A DNA stretch of 33,378 bases from NCBI RefSeq assembly GCF_003116015.1, contig NZ_LGQZ01000034.1, positions 1 to 33,378 on the forward strand. Direction: 5' to 3'. This DNA is from Azospirillum sp. TSO22-1 (GTDB lineage Bacteria > Pseudomonadota > Alphaproteobacteria > Azospirillales > Azospirillaceae). Below, in pieces: positions 25,066 to 33,378 of the stretch (positions are counted from its first letter, which is position 1; each line of letters opens with the position of its first letter). Below the pieces are notes generated by a model. It was not told the DNA's origin, did no database searches, and saw nothing but the letters and a program-made list of their open reading frames with translations. A program made the position numbers and the translations under genes.

Positions 25066-25854
25066 ATGAGTGAACAATCCATCCAGACCGCCGCCGACCG
25101 GCTGCTGGACGCCCAGCGCACCGGCGTGCCGTGCGCGCCGATCCGCGACCTGCTGGTCGAAGGCGACCTCGCGTCCGCCTACGCGGTGCAGGAGATCAAC
25201 ACCACCCGCGCGCTCGGCCAGGGCCGCGTGCTGGCCGGCCGCAAGATCGGCCTGACCTCGCGCGCCGTGCAGAAGCAGCTGGGCGTCGACCAGCCCGACT
25301 ACGGCATGCTGTTCACCGACATGGCGGTGCCCGACGGCTGGGAGATCGCCCGCAGCCGCCTGATCCAGCCCAAGGCCGAGGCGGAGGTCGCCTTCGTGCT
25401 GGGCCGCGACCTGGAGTCCGAGCACATCACCGCCGCCGACGTGCTGCGCGCCGTCGAGTACGCGCTGCCCGCCATCGAGGTGGTCGACAGCCGCATCGCG
25501 GATTGGAAGATCGGCATCCTCGACACCATCGCCGACAACGCCTCCTCGGGCCTCTACGTGCTGGGCAACGAGCCGAAGCGGCTGGACGGCCTCGACCTGC
25601 GGCTGTGCGGCATGGTCATGGAGATCCGCGGTGAGCCGGTGTCCACCGGCGCCGGGGCGGCCTGCCTCGGGCATCCGATCAACGCGATGTGGTGGCTGGC
25701 GCAGGTGATGGCCCGCAACGGCCGCCCGCTCAAGGCCGGCGACACGGTGCTGTCCGGCGCGCTCGGGCCCATGGTCCCGGTGCGCTGGGGCGACGTGGTG
25801 GAAGCGCGCATCAACGGCCTGGGCTCGGTCCGCGCCGCCTTCGCAAAGGAATGA
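25066..25854 (+). CDS. dmpE: 2-Hydroxypenta-2,4-dienoate (2-oxopent-4-enoate) hydratase
   Basis: The 262-residue hydratase of the fumarylacetoacetate-hydrolase-like fold contains [45 protein letters not shown], and the metal-site stretch [27 protein letters not shown]. It adds water to give 4-hydroxy-2-oxovalerate. Its homologue DmpH is encoded three genes on, and the two are known to form a complex in the dmp pathway. Confidence 0.93.
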   Translation: MSEQSIQTAADRLLDAQRTGVPCAPIRDLLVEGDLASAYAVQEINTTRALGQGRVLAGRKIGLTSRAVQKQLGVDQPDYGMLFTDMAVPDGWEIARSRLIQPKAEAEVAFVLGRDLESEHITAADVLRAVEYALPAIEVVDSRIADWKIGILDTIADNASSGLYVLGNEPKRLDGLDLRLCGMVMEIRGEPVSTGAGAACLGHPINAMWWLAQVMARNGRPLKAGDTVLSGALGPMVPVRWGDVVEARINGLGSVRAAFAKE

Positions 25855-25862
25855 GACGAGAC

Positions 25863-26798
25863 ATGAGCAGCAAGGTCAAAGTGGCGATCCTCGGGTCCGG
25901 CAACATCGGCACCGACCTGATGATCAAGGTGATGCGCCAGTCCAGGCATCTGGAGATGGGTGTGCTGGTCGGCGTCGATCCCGACTCCGACGGCCTCGCG
26001 CGCGCCCGGCGCATGGGGGTGGCCACCACCCACGAGGGGCTGGAGGGGCTGATGCGGATGCCGGAGTGGGCGGACATCCGCGTGGTGTTCGACGCGACCT
26101 CCGCCTACGCGCACAAGACGCACAGCGAGATCTGCGTGGCCGCCGGCAAGCAGGTGATCGACCTCACCCCGGCCGCCATCGGCCCGTTCACCGTGCCGTC
26201 GGTGAACCTGGACGACCACCTGGGCCAGCCGAACGTCAACATGGTGACCTGCGGCGGGCAGGCGACGATCCCCATCGTCGCCGCGATCCGCCGCGCCGCG
26301 AAGCGCGTGCCCTACGCCGAGATCGTCGCCTCCATCTCATCGAAATCGGCCGGACCGGGCACGCGCGCCAACATCGACGAGTTCACCGAGACCACGTCCC
26401 GCGCCATCGAGCGCGTCGGCGGCGCCGAGCGCGGCAAGGCGATCATCGTGCTGAACCCGGCCGAGCCGCCGCTGATCATGCGCGACACCGTGTTCGCGCT
26501 GGCCGAGGGCGCCGACCCGGCGGCGGTCGAGGCCTCGGTCGCCGCGATGGTGAAGGACGTGCAGAGCTACGTCCCCGGCTACCGCCTGAAGCAGACGGTG
26601 CAGTTCGAGCGCATCGGCGACAACGACCCGCTGCTGATCCCCGGCTACGGCACCTTCACCGGGCTGAAGGTCGCGGTGCTGCTGGAGGTGGAGGGGGCGG
26701 CCCACTACCTGCCGGCCTACGCCGGCAACCTCGACATCATGACCTCGGCCGCCATGGCCACCGCCGACCGCTGGGTCGAGCGCAAGCTGAACGCGTGA
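25863..26798 (+). CDS. dmpF: Acetaldehyde dehydrogenase (acylating)
   Basis: The 311-residue enzyme converts acetaldehyde to acetyl-CoA with NAD and CoA. The N-terminal nucleotide fold has [13 protein letters not shown]. The catalytic cysteine lies in [16 protein letters not shown], and [20 protein letters not shown] is characteristic of the MhpF/DmpF group. It forms a channelling complex with the aldolase encoded 11 bp downstream. Confidence 0.95.
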   Translation: MSSKVKVAILGSGNIGTDLMIKVMRQSRHLEMGVLVGVDPDSDGLARARRMGVATTHEGLEGLMRMPEWADIRVVFDATSAYAHKTHSEICVAAGKQVIDLTPAAIGPFTVPSVNLDDHLGQPNVNMVTCGGQATIPIVAAIRRAAKRVPYAEIVASISSKSAGPGTRANIDEFTETTSRAIERVGGAERGKAIIVLNPAEPPLIMRDTVFALAEGADPAAVEASVAAMVKDVQSYVPGYRLKQTVQFERIGDNDPLLIPGYGTFTGLKVAVLLEVEGAAHYLPAYAGNLDIMTSAAMATADRWVERKLNA

Positions 26799-26809
26799 GG
26801 CAGGCCTCC

Positions 26810-27835
26810 ATGAGCAACACTAGCAAGCTCTACATCCAAGACGTGACGCTGCGCGACGGCATGCACGCGCTGCGTCACCAGTATTCCCTCGACACGGTGG
26901 TCGGGATCGCGCACGCGCTCGACGCCGCGAAGGTCGACGCCATCGAGATCAGCCATGGCGACGGCCTGGCCGGCGGCAGCTTCAACTACGGCTTCGGCCG
27001 GCACACCGACCTGGACTGGATCGGCGCGGTGGCCGACGCGGTCAGCCACGCCAAGGTGACGGTGCTGCAGCTGCCGGGCATCGGCACCAAGCAGGACCTC
27101 AAGGCGGCCTATGCGGCCGGCGCCCGCTCGGTGCGCATCGCCACGCACTGCACCGAGGCCGACGTCTCCCGGCAGCACATCGCCTTCGCCCGCGAGCTGG
27201 GCTACGACACCGTGGGCTTCCTGATGATGGCCCACATGATCCCGACCGCCCGGCTGGTCGAGCAGGCGAAGCTGATGGAGAGCTACGGCGCGCAGTGCGT
27301 GTACGTGGTGGACTCCGCCGGCGCGCTGCTGATGGAGGGCGTCGCCGAGCGCGTCACGGCGTTCCGCCAGGAACTGAAGCCGGAGACCCAGATCGGCATC
27401 CACACCCACCACAACCTGACGCTCGGCGTCGCCAACGCGGTGGTTGGCGTGCAGAACGGCGCGGTGCGCGTCGACAGCTCGCTGGCCGGCATGGGTGCCG
27501 GGGCCGGCAACGCGCCGCTGGAGGCGCTGATCGCCGTGCTCGACCGCATGGGCTTCGAGCACGGCTGCGACCTCTTCGCGCTGATGGATGCCGCCGACGA
27601 CCTCGTGCGGCCGTTGCAGGACCGCCCGGTGCGGGTGGACCGCGAGAGCCTGTCGCTGGGCTACGCCGGCGTCTACTCCAGCTTCCTGCGCCACGCCGAG
27701 AAGGCGTCGAAGACCTACGGCATCGACGCCCGCGAGATCCTGATCGAACTGGGCCGGCGCAAGATGGTCGGCGGCCAGGAGGACATGATCATCGACGTGG
27801 CACTCGACCTCACCAAGGAAAGGGTCCCGGCATGA
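26810..27835 (+). CDS. dmpG: 4-Hydroxy-2-oxovalerate aldolase
   Basis: The 341-residue TIM-barrel aldolase splits 4-hydroxy-2-oxovalerate to pyruvate and acetaldehyde. Arg15, Asp16 and His19 (TLRDGMHA) and the metal histidines 198 and 200 (IGIHTHHN) line up with DmpG residues at a constant offset of two. The C-terminal helical domain ([29 protein letters not shown]) is the part that contacts DmpF. Its stop overlaps the dmpH start in ATGA. Confidence 0.95.
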   Translation: MSNTSKLYIQDVTLRDGMHALRHQYSLDTVVGIAHALDAAKVDAIEISHGDGLAGGSFNYGFGRHTDLDWIGAVADAVSHAKVTVLQLPGIGTKQDLKAAYAAGARSVRIATHCTEADVSRQHIAFARELGYDTVGFLMMAHMIPTARLVEQAKLMESYGAQCVYVVDSAGALLMEGVAERVTAFRQELKPETQIGIHTHHNLTLGVANAVVGVQNGAVRVDSSLAGMGAGAGNAPLEALIAVLDRMGFEHGCDLFALMDAADDLVRPLQDRPVRVDRESLSLGYAGVYSSFLRHAEKASKTYGIDAREILIELGRRKMVGGQEDMIIDVALDLTKERVPA

Positions 27836-28605
27836 CCAGCAACCTCGCCCGGCTGGCGGAGATCGTCGACGACGCGGCCCGCCTCGCGCACGAGATCCCG
27901 CAGCTCACCTCCATGGTGCCCGACCTGACGGTGGACGACGCCTATGCCATCCAGGCGCTGTCGCTGGCCCGCCGCTACGCCCGCGGCGAGCGCCGCGTCG
28001 GCATGAAGATGGGCCTGACCAGCCGCGCCAAGATGGCGCAGGTCGGCGTGTCGGAGATGATCTGGGGGCGGCTGACCGACGCCATGCAGGTGGAGGAGGG
28101 CGGCAGCATCGCGATGGGCCGCTACGTCCACCCGCGCGTCGAGCCGGAGGTCGCCTTCCTGCTGAAGGCGCCGCTGTCCGGCGCCGTCACCCAGGCGCAG
28201 GCGCTGGCGGCGGTCGAGGCGGTGGCCCCGGCGCTGGAGATCATCGACAGCCGCTACAAGGACTTCAAGTTCGCGCTGCCCGACGTGGTGGCCGACAACT
28301 CGTCGTCCTCCGGCTTCGTGGTCGGCGAGTGGCGGCGGCCGGACCTCGACGTTGCCAACCTCGGCGTCGTGCTGGAGGCGGACGGGCAGGCGGTGCAGGT
28401 CGGCTCGACCGCGGCGATCCTCGGCCACCCGGTGCGCTCTCTGGTCGCGGCGGCGCGGCTGGTGGCGCAGTGGGGCGAGCGGCTGGAGGCCGGCTGGATC
28501 GTGCTGGCCGGCGGCATCACCGCCGCCCACCACCTGGCGCCGGGCATGGCGGCGCGCACCGTCATCCAGGGCCTCGGGTCCGTGTCGTTCCAGGTGGAAG
28601 GGTAG
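27832..28605 (+). CDS. dmpH: 4-Oxalocrotonate decarboxylase
   Basis: The 257-residue paralogue of DmpE has [45 protein letters not shown] and [28 protein letters not shown]. It removes CO2 from 2-oxo-3-hexenedioate to give 2-hydroxypentadienoate. The ATGA overlap with dmpG and a 5-bp gap to dmpI show tight coupling. Confidence 0.93.
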   Translation: MTSNLARLAEIVDDAARLAHEIPQLTSMVPDLTVDDAYAIQALSLARRYARGERRVGMKMGLTSRAKMAQVGVSEMIWGRLTDAMQVEEGGSIAMGRYVHPRVEPEVAFLLKAPLSGAVTQAQALAAVEAVAPALEIIDSRYKDFKFALPDVVADNSSSSGFVVGEWRRPDLDVANLGVVLEADGQAVQVGSTAAILGHPVRSLVAAARLVAQWGERLEAGWIVLAGGITAAHHLAPGMAARTVIQGLGSVSFQVEG

Positions 28606-28610
28606 GGCGC

Positions 28611-28805
28611 ATGCCGTTCATCGACGTCACCATGATCGAGGGCCGCACCCCGGCCCAGAAGGACGCCTTCATCAAGGCGATGACCGAGGCCGCCGTCACC
28701 ACGCTGGGCGCCCCGCGCGAGACCGTGCGCGTCGTCCTGCGCGAGGTCCCCGGCGAGCACTGGGCGGTCGGCGGCGTGCCGAAGAAGCCCCTGGTCCCGG
28801 GCTGA
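28611..28805 (+). CDS. dmpI: 4-Oxalocrotonate tautomerase
   Basis: The 64-residue tautomerase exposes Pro as the catalytic N-terminal residue after Met removal (MPFIDVTMIEGR). In mature numbering Arg11 and Arg39 are kept, and the Phe50 position is Trp, in HWAVGG. The enzyme isomerises 2-hydroxymuconate for DmpH. It is the last enzyme gene of the operon. Small homohexameric proteins of this family have many side activities, but the context makes the assignment firm. Confidence 0.92.
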   Translation: MPFIDVTMIEGRTPAQKDAFIKAMTEAAVTTLGAPRETVRVVLREVPGEHWAVGGVPKKPLVPG

Positions 28806-28814
28806 CCCCTTTGC

Positions 28815-28850
28815 CCCTCCCCCGCCGGCGGGGGAGGGATGGGGTGGGGG
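28815..28850 (+). repeat. GC-rich palindromic intergenic repeat (copy 4)
   Basis: A perfect 24-bp palindrome (CCCTCCCCCGCC followed by its complement, 28815-28838) ends in the tail ATGGGGTGGGGG, as in copy 2 at 14041. It starts 10 bp after the dmpI stop, where it may form a stable 3' hairpin that reduces, without a T-tract, read-through into the outer-membrane protein gene. Confidence 0.65.
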
Positions 28851-28965
28851 ATCGATCAGGAACCAACCGAGCAAAGCCGAACCCGGCCGGCGCGCCCCCG
28901 CGCGCCGGTCCCACAGGAGTTCGCGCCCAAAAACCCAAGAAACGACATCACGGAGAGGAAACATC

Positions 28966-29886
28966 ATGAAGTCGATCGTGCGTGGTCTTGTCGCGGCCGC
29001 CGCGCTGCTGTTCCCCGCCCAGGCGATGGCGGCGGAGAACTGGTCGCCGCATCTGCCGGGCGTTACCGAGGGGTTGCCCGCCGGCGCATTGCCGCCGCCG
29101 GGGGTCTATTTCTTCAACCACACGCTGGTGGCGCCGTTCACCCTCCACGACAAGGACGGCAACAAGACGCCGGTGAAGGCCGACGTCTTCGTCGACGTGC
29201 CGCTGCTGCTGTGGAATCCTGGCGTGCAGGTGCTGGGCGCGACCTACGCGGCCGGCATCGCCCAGCCGATGACCTACGTCAGCTCGTCCGGCGGCGGGCT
29301 GGACAAGTCCGGCTACGGCCTGTTCTCCACCATCCTGATCCCGGCGCAGCTGTCGTGGGCGCTGCCGAACGATTTCCACGTATCGACCGGGCTGGCGGTC
29401 TACGCCCCGACCGGGCGGGCGCAGAAGACGGTCATCAGCTACCCGGGCGGCACCTATCTGGGCGTGCCGAACAGCATCGACTACTGGGCGCTGGAGCCGT
29501 CGGTCGGCATCAGCTGGCTGCACGACGGCTGGAACGTCAGCGCCAGCCTGAACTACGACATCAACTTCAAGAACACCCGGTCCGGCTACCGGTCGGGCAA
29601 CATCCTGGTCGGCGACTACAGCATCACCAAGACCATCGGCAAGTGGACGGTGGGTGTCGGCGGCTATTCGGTCAACCAGCTGAGCGACGACACGTCCGAC
29701 GATCCGCGCATCCAGGCGGGCATCAACGCCAGCGACGGCAACCGGCAGACCAAGTACGCGGCCGGCCCGATGGTCGGCTACGACTTCGGCCCGGTGGTCC
29801 TCACCGCCTACTACAACCACGGCTTCGGCGCCAAGAACACGCTGAGCGGCGACACCTACTGGACGCGGCTGACCGTTCCGTTCTGA
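28966..29886 (+). CDS. Outer-membrane protein of the SphA / phenol meta-pathway (MetA) family
   Basis: The 306-residue precursor has a signal peptide of about 22 residues (AAALLFPAQAMA). It is followed by a beta-rich sequence with alternating aromatic strands and a C-terminal phenylalanine (TRLTVPF), the classic outer-membrane barrel ending. GVYFFNHTLVAPFTLHDKDG, YAPTGRAQKT and YWALEPSVGISWLHDGWNVSASLNYDIN are typical of the family found beside meta-cleavage operons. It is thought to help hydrophobic or aromatic substrates across the outer membrane. It lies 160 bp after dmpI and has its own GAGAGGA ribosome site. It may be read from the sigma-54 promoter or from a separate one. Confidence 0.85.
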   Translation: MKSIVRGLVAAAALLFPAQAMAAENWSPHLPGVTEGLPAGALPPPGVYFFNHTLVAPFTLHDKDGNKTPVKADVFVDVPLLLWNPGVQVLGATYAAGIAQPMTYVSSSGGGLDKSGYGLFSTILIPAQLSWALPNDFHVSTGLAVYAPTGRAQKTVISYPGGTYLGVPNSIDYWALEPSVGISWLHDGWNVSASLNYDINFKNTRSGYRSGNILVGDYSITKTIGKWTVGVGGYSVNQLSDDTSDDPRIQAGINASDGNRQTKYAAGPMVGYDFGPVVLTAYYNHGFGAKNTLSGDTYWTRLTVPF

Positions 29887-29914
29887 TCCGATCGCCCCCA
29901 CCGGCGGAAGGCAT

Positions 29915-29955
29915 AAAAAAAGCCGCGTCCCCCGGCGTGGACCGGAGGACGCGGC
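29915..29955 (-). terminator. Intrinsic terminator, leftward
   Basis: A 9-bp perfect stem GCCGCGTCC / GGACGCGGC (29922-29930 with 29947-29955) has an inner CCGG/CCGG pair. Seven A residues at 29915-29921 become a T7 run on the minus strand. It ends the transporter transcript 19 bp after its stop and may also help stop the rightward phenol transcript. Confidence 0.85.
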
Positions 29956-29973
29956 AGCCTTGCGTGCGGACCG

Positions 29974-31251
29974 TTACTCGGCGGCGGCGGCCATCGGGGC
30001 GATGGGAGCCTTCGCCTTGTGCTGGCCGAGGACCAGCCAGATGATCAGGAAGGCGGTCAGATCGAACACCGTCAGGCAGGCGAACAGCGGTTCGTAGCCG
30101 ATGGTGGTGGCGAGCTGGCCGATCATCAGCGAGAAGATCATGCCGCCCAGATAGCCGGCCATGCCGCCGAAGCCGGTCGCCGTGGCGACGTCCTTCTTCT
30201 CGAAGGTGTCGGTGACCAGGGCGTAGAGCAGGCTGGACAGCATCTGGTGGGCGAAGGCGCCCAGGGAGAACAGGAAGATCGCGGTGATCGGGCTGACGGC
30301 GAAGCTGATGAGCGCCGGGCCGACCATGCACACCGCGCCGATGCCGACGCCGGCGATGCGGGAGTTGACCAGCGACATCTTGAAGCGCTTGACGAAGAAC
30401 GGCGACAGGTAGCCCGAGAGGATGCAGCCGAGGTCGCCGAATAGGAACGGCAGCCAGGCGAACAGGGCGAACTGCTTGATGTCCATGCCCCGCGTCGTGA
30501 CCATGTACAGCGGGATCCAGAAGCTGAAGGTCTGCCACGCCGGCTCGGTCAGGAAGCGGGCGGCGGCGATCGCCCAGAACTTCTTCTTGGTCAGCACGTC
30601 CTTGAAGGAGGGCTTGGCGGCCGGCGCGTGCTCCTGGCCGTCCAGGATGTAGGCGTGCTCCTCCGGGGTCAGGCGCGGGTGGTTCTCCGGGTTGCGGTAC
30701 AGCAGCATCCACAGCACCGACAGCATGACGCCCAGGACACCGGTGATGAGGAAGGCGATCTGCCAGCTCCAGGTCACCGAGATCCAGATGACCAGCGGCG
30801 GCGTGATCATGGCGCCGATCGAGCTGCCGGTGTTGAACCAGCCGGTGGCGATCGAGCGCTCCTTGGCTGGGAACCACAGGGTCGAGGTCTTGACGCCCGC
30901 CGGCATGGCGGCGGCCTCGCTCATGCCCAGCAGGCCGCGGAAGAAGGCCATCGACTGCCAGCCGCCGGCAAAGGCGTGCAGCGCCGCGGCGGAGCCCCAC
31001 AGCAGGGCGAACATGGCGTAGCCGAACTTCAGGCCGACCCAGTCGGTGATGAAGCCGGCCACCGGCTGCATCAGGCTGTAGCAGAGCTGGAAGGCGCTGA
31101 CCACGAACGAGTACTGCTCGGTCGTGAAGTGCAGCTGCTCCTTGAGCTGCGGCGCGAGAACGCCCAGCGTGTTGCGATCGATGTAGTTGATCACCGTGCC
31201 AAGCATGATCAGGGCAAGGATCTGCCACCGCAATCCGCGGATCTTTTTCAT
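29974..31251 (-). CDS. MFS hexuronate transporter (ExuT-like, ACS family)
   Basis: The 425-residue protein has 12 hydrophobic segments. The anion:cation symporter signatures are INYIDRNTLGVLAPQL in helix 1, FRGLLGMSEAAAMPAGVKTSTLWFPAKERSIATGWFNTGSSIGAMITPP, and GFGGMAGYLGGMIFSLMIGQLATTIGYEPLF. ExuT and related proteins carry galacturonate or glucuronate. The adjacent tagaturonate reductase and aldolase genes on the same strand support galacturonate. It has its own upstream region with a TATACTAGTATA palindrome. Confidence 0.88.
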   Translation of the reverse strand: MKKIRGLRWQILALIMLGTVINYIDRNTLGVLAPQLKEQLHFTTEQYSFVVSAFQLCYSLMQPVAGFITDWVGLKFGYAMFALLWGSAAALHAFAGGWQSMAFFRGLLGMSEAAAMPAGVKTSTLWFPAKERSIATGWFNTGSSIGAMITPPLVIWISVTWSWQIAFLITGVLGVMLSVLWMLLYRNPENHPRLTPEEHAYILDGQEHAPAAKPSFKDVLTKKKFWAIAAARFLTEPAWQTFSFWIPLYMVTTRGMDIKQFALFAWLPFLFGDLGCILSGYLSPFFVKRFKMSLVNSRIAGVGIGAVCMVGPALISFAVSPITAIFLFSLGAFAHQMLSSLLYALVTDTFEKKDVATATGFGGMAGYLGGMIFSLMIGQLATTIGYEPLFACLTVFDLTAFLIIWLVLGQHKAKAPIAPMAAAAE

Positions 31252-31375
31252 GGTGTCCTCACTTGGCCGCGGTCCGGCGGCCCTGGGAATTCCTGCCGAC
31301 CCGCCCCTCGGGCTATCGGCGTCTTGCGGGTGTTCCTGCGCTCATCGTAGCGCTGCGATCCTCGCTGGTGACGGT

Positions 31376-31387
31376 TATACTAGTATA
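31376..31387. promoter_or_regulatory. TATACTAGTATA palindrome, candidate operator
   Basis: A perfect 12-bp palindrome stands in the only AT-rich patch of the gap, 125 bp upstream of the transporter start. Short AT-rich palindromes of this kind are common operators for GntR- or LacI-family sugar-acid regulators, and on the minus strand it also contains -10-like TATACT. Which regulator binds is unknown; none is encoded next to it. Confidence 0.55.
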
Positions 31388-31464
31388 TCAGTCTGCGGGG
31401 CAAGCGCGATTTCGGGTGGATTCCAGACGCCCGCCAAAATGTCGCAGAACCTTGGAGGGCAGGT

Positions 31465-31515
31465 AAAAACGCAGGGGCGCGGCGGATCGGGTGGGTCCGA
31501 TCCGCCGCGCCCCTG
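31465..31515 (-). terminator. Intrinsic terminator of uxaB, leftward
   Basis: A perfect 19-bp inverted repeat (31472-31490 with 31497-31515) encloses a six-base loop. On the minus strand it runs into GCGTTTTT (T5, 31465-31469 as A5 on the plus strand). It follows the uxaB stop by 44 bp and separates that unit from the transporter. Confidence 0.8.
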
Positions 31516-31558
31516 AAGTTTTGGCGCTGGGGAGTTTTGGTGCCGGGCTACCGAAGCC

Positions 31559-33061
31559 TCAGCCGACCAGCTCGGCCATCGCCCCGCGCATGCCCTTGGC
31601 CTCGATGGCGGCCAGCGCGTCGGCGACGCGCACGGCAAGGCCGGGGATGCGGGTGAGATTCTCGCCCCACAGCGTCTCGTCGGCCAGCAGCGCCGCGGCC
31701 AGCGCCTTGGGATCGCCGGCAAAGGTGGACCACGCGGCGCTCATGGCGGCGATCACCTCCGGGTTGTCGCGGATCGGGTAGGAGCCGGACTCGCGCGTTC
31801 CGGTGTAGGCGCCGTCCACGATGGTCCCGCGGTAGAAGCGCAGCAGCGCCGCCAGCGAGAAGGACAGGCCGGCCGGCGCCTCGCCATGCTTGGTCACGGC
31901 GTCCTTCAGGCTGGGCAGCACGCGGACCTGCCACTTCGACACCGAGTTCAGCGCGATGGAGATCAGCTCGTGCCGGATGTAGGGGTTGCCGAAGCGCTCC
32001 ATGATGGTGCGGGCGTACTGCTGGCGCTCTGCCTCGGGCAGCGGAACGTAGGGGACGATCTCCTCGAACATCACGCGGTTCAGGTAGGCGGCGACGGTCG
32101 CGTCGTCCATCATCGACTTCACCGTGTCCAGCCCGGCGCAGAAGGCGGCGAGCGAGCTGGCGGTGTGCGCGCCGTTGAGGATGCGCACCTTGCGGGTGCG
32201 GTAGGGCTTGAGGTCGTCGGTCCACACCACGTTGAGCCCGGCCTTGTGCAGCGGGAATTCCTCGGCGAGCGCGGCCGGGCCTTCGATGACCCAGACGTGG
32301 AACGGCTCGCCGGCCACCGCCAGCGTGTCCTCGTAGCCCCACTTGGTGAACAGCGCGGCGGCCTCATCGCGCGGGTAGCCGGGGACGATGCGGTCGACCA
32401 GCGTGTTCAGGAAGTGGTTGTGCGCCTCCACCCAGGCGGCGAAGCCGGCTTCCAGGCCCCAGCGCCTGGCGTGCGCCAGCACGATGCGCTTCAGCGTGCT
32501 GCCGTTGGCCTCGATCAGCTCGCAGGGCAGGAACACCAGGCCGCTCTCCGGCGTGCCGCCGAGCGCCTTGAAGCGCGCGTGCAGCAGGGCCGCGACCTTG
32601 GCCGGGAAGCTCTTCTGGCAGGCGCCGGGGGTGTAGGGCTCGTCGCTGTCGGCGATGCCGGCCTCGGTGGTGTTGGAGACGAAGAACCGCAGCTCCGGCG
32701 CCGTCGCGTGCGCCAGCATGCGCTGCCAGTCGGCGTAGGGGTTCAGCGCGTCGGAGACGCAGCTGACCACCCGCCGCGCCTCGACCTCCCGGCCGTTCTC
32801 GATGCCGCGCAGCAGCACGGTGTATAGGTTGTCCTGCGCTTTGAGCAGCCCGGCGACGCCCTGGTCGAGCGGCTGGGCGATGGCGACGCCGCCGCGGTAG
32901 ACGCCGGCGCCGTTGGCCACGTCCACCATCCAATCGACGAAGCCGCGCAGGAAGTTGCCGTCGCCCACCTGCAGCACGGTCACGGGCAGGACGGGCGCGC
33001 CCGCCGTGTGCGCCACGTCGTGGGCGCCGCCGGCAAGCTGGTCTCGGGTCAGGGTGGGCAT
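31559..33061 (-). CDS. uxaB: Tagaturonate reductase (altronate oxidoreductase)
   Basis: The 500-residue mannitol-dehydrogenase-superfamily enzyme reduces tagaturonate to altronate with NADH in galacturonate breakdown. It resembles E. coli UxaB along its length: VLQVGDGNFLRGFVDW (nucleotide loop), FFVSNTTEAGI, FLPCELIEANGSTLKRIVL, LVDRIVPGYPRDEAAAL, DDLKPYRTRKVRILNGAHT (Lys291, Asn296 and His299 as catalytic candidates) and NPYIRHELISIALNSVSKW. UxaB is favoured over fructuronate reductase by the VGDGNFLRGFVDW and PGYPRDE forms. The open frame runs further upstream, but the ATG at 33061 with AAGGAA before it begins the homology. It lies 28 bp downstream of the aldolase gene. Confidence 0.88.
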   Translation of the reverse strand: MPTLTRDQLAGGAHDVAHTAGAPVLPVTVLQVGDGNFLRGFVDWMVDVANGAGVYRGGVAIAQPLDQGVAGLLKAQDNLYTVLLRGIENGREVEARRVVSCVSDALNPYADWQRMLAHATAPELRFFVSNTTEAGIADSDEPYTPGACQKSFPAKVAALLHARFKALGGTPESGLVFLPCELIEANGSTLKRIVLAHARRWGLEAGFAAWVEAHNHFLNTLVDRIVPGYPRDEAAALFTKWGYEDTLAVAGEPFHVWVIEGPAALAEEFPLHKAGLNVVWTDDLKPYRTRKVRILNGAHTASSLAAFCAGLDTVKSMMDDATVAAYLNRVMFEEIVPYVPLPEAERQQYARTIMERFGNPYIRHELISIALNSVSKWQVRVLPSLKDAVTKHGEAPAGLSFSLAALLRFYRGTIVDGAYTGTRESGSYPIRDNPEVIAAMSAAWSTFAGDPKALAAALLADETLWGENLTRIPGLAVRVADALAAIEAKGMRGAMAELVG

Positions 33062-33089
33062 GGACAGGGTTTCCTTCCGGGAAGAGGGG

Positions 33090-33378
33090 TCAGGACGCGG
33101 CCAGCGCGGAGGCCTCGCGGGCGAGGCGCTCGACCTCGCCCCAGCGGCGCTCCTTGACGGCGTCGGCCGGGGTGAGCCAGGTGCCACCGAGCGCGAAGAC
33201 GTTGGGCAGCGACAGGATCTCGCGGATGTTCTCGGCCTTCAGGCCGCCGGTCGGGCAGAAGCGCACCTCGGGCAGCAGCGGCGCCATGCCGCGCAACGCC
33301 GGGGCGCCGCCGTTCAGCATGGCGGGGAAGAACTTCAGCTCGCGGAAGCCGTGCTCCAGCGCGATCAGCGCCTCGGAG
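33090..33378 (-). CDS. eda: 2-Keto-3-deoxy-6-phosphogluconate aldolase, C-terminal part
   Basis: Only the last 95 codons lie in the window; the 5' end is beyond the right edge. The visible sequence SEALIALEHGFRELKFFPA holds the Schiff-base lysine in KFFPA. RFCPTGGLKAENIREILSLPNVFALGGTWLTPADAV then follows, closely matching Eda. It splits KDPG to pyruvate and glyceraldehyde-3-phosphate, the last step of hexuronate catabolism. It is transcribed with uxaB. The usual KFFPAE reads KFFPAM here. Confidence 0.88.
   Translation of the reverse strand, partial: SEALIALEHGFRELKFFPAMLNGGAPALRGMAPLLPEVRFCPTGGLKAENIREILSLPNVFALGGTWLTPADAVKERRWGEVERLAREASALAAS

Larger units (their letters stand above)
31252..31558. 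other. 307-bp intergenic region between uxaB and the transporter
   Basis: There is no credible gene; the open frames here are by-products of base composition. The part near 31376 is AT-rich and holds the likely promoter/operator of the transporter gene. The part at 31465-31515 is the terminator of uxaB. Confidence 0.6.

Noticed and set aside
31187..31516. 109-codon plus-strand frame in the uxaB/transporter gap
   Set aside because: It overlaps the transporter start, runs through the terminator hairpin and has no domain or ribosome site.

Overview
The window is about 33.4 kb of very GC-rich DNA with tightly packed genes. GC-rich two-hairpin repeats lie in several intergenic gaps. Gene families and codon use suggest an alphaproteobacterium, probably Azospirillum or a related Rhodospirillales genus. 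That assignment is inferred from gene style, because no rRNA or other taxonomic marker is present.

Left part (1-14.2 kb), accessory metabolism. A branched-chain-amino-acid-type ABC transporter (livH-livM-livG-livF, each gene overlapping the next) is followed by a zeta-class glutathione transferase/maleylacetoacetate isomerase. Then come three small uncharacterised genes, an enoyl-CoA hydratase/isomerase, a metallo-beta-lactamase-fold hydrolase and an AidB-like acyl-CoA dehydrogenase. A divergent LysR regulator/14-TM MFS exporter pair follows, then two micro-protein genes, a periplasmic branched-chain-amino-acid-type binding protein and a GntR/FCD regulator. The binding protein is a plausible partner for the livHMGF transporter, which has no binding protein of its own inside the window.

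Centre (14.2-29.9 kb), a complete phenol degradation island. A DmpR/MopR/PoxR-type sigma-54 activator is read leftward. It faces a divergent catabolic operon with the order dmpK-L-M-N-O-P (multicomponent phenol hydroxylase), dmpQ (ferredoxin), dmpB (catechol 2,3-dioxygenase), a GlcG/DUF336 gene, dmpD, dmpC, dmpE, dmpF, dmpG, dmpH, dmpI. A gene for an outer-membrane protein of the phenol meta-pathway (SphA/MetA) family lies 160 bp downstream. The gap between regulator and operon holds two GATTGAT-N6-ATCAAT dyads 43 bp apart, which match XylR/DmpR-class upstream activating sequences. A textbook -24/-12 promoter (TGGCACG-N4-TTGC) lies about 100 bp further on. Together the genes predict phenol to catechol to 2-hydroxymuconic semialdehyde. 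The semialdehyde is then processed either by hydrolysis (DmpD) or by oxidation, tautomerisation and decarboxylation (DmpC-I-H). DmpE, DmpG and DmpF then give pyruvate and acetyl-CoA. Relative to the classic dmp operon, C and D are swapped and a DUF336 gene is inserted.

Right part (29.9-33.4 kb), hexuronate catabolism on the minus strand. It holds a 2-keto-3-deoxy-6-phosphogluconate aldolase (cut by the window edge), tagaturonate reductase (uxaB) with its own intrinsic terminator, and an ExuT-like MFS transporter. The transporter has a TATACTAGTATA palindrome in its upstream region and a strong intrinsic terminator.

No tRNA, rRNA, CRISPR array, transposase or phage gene was recognised. I did not see a clearly new multi-gene system. 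The most novel-looking items are non-coding or very small: a nested dyad near 4.4 kb, the covarying repeat family, unannotated micro-proteins, and the arrangement of activator sites in the phenol regulator's own leader.
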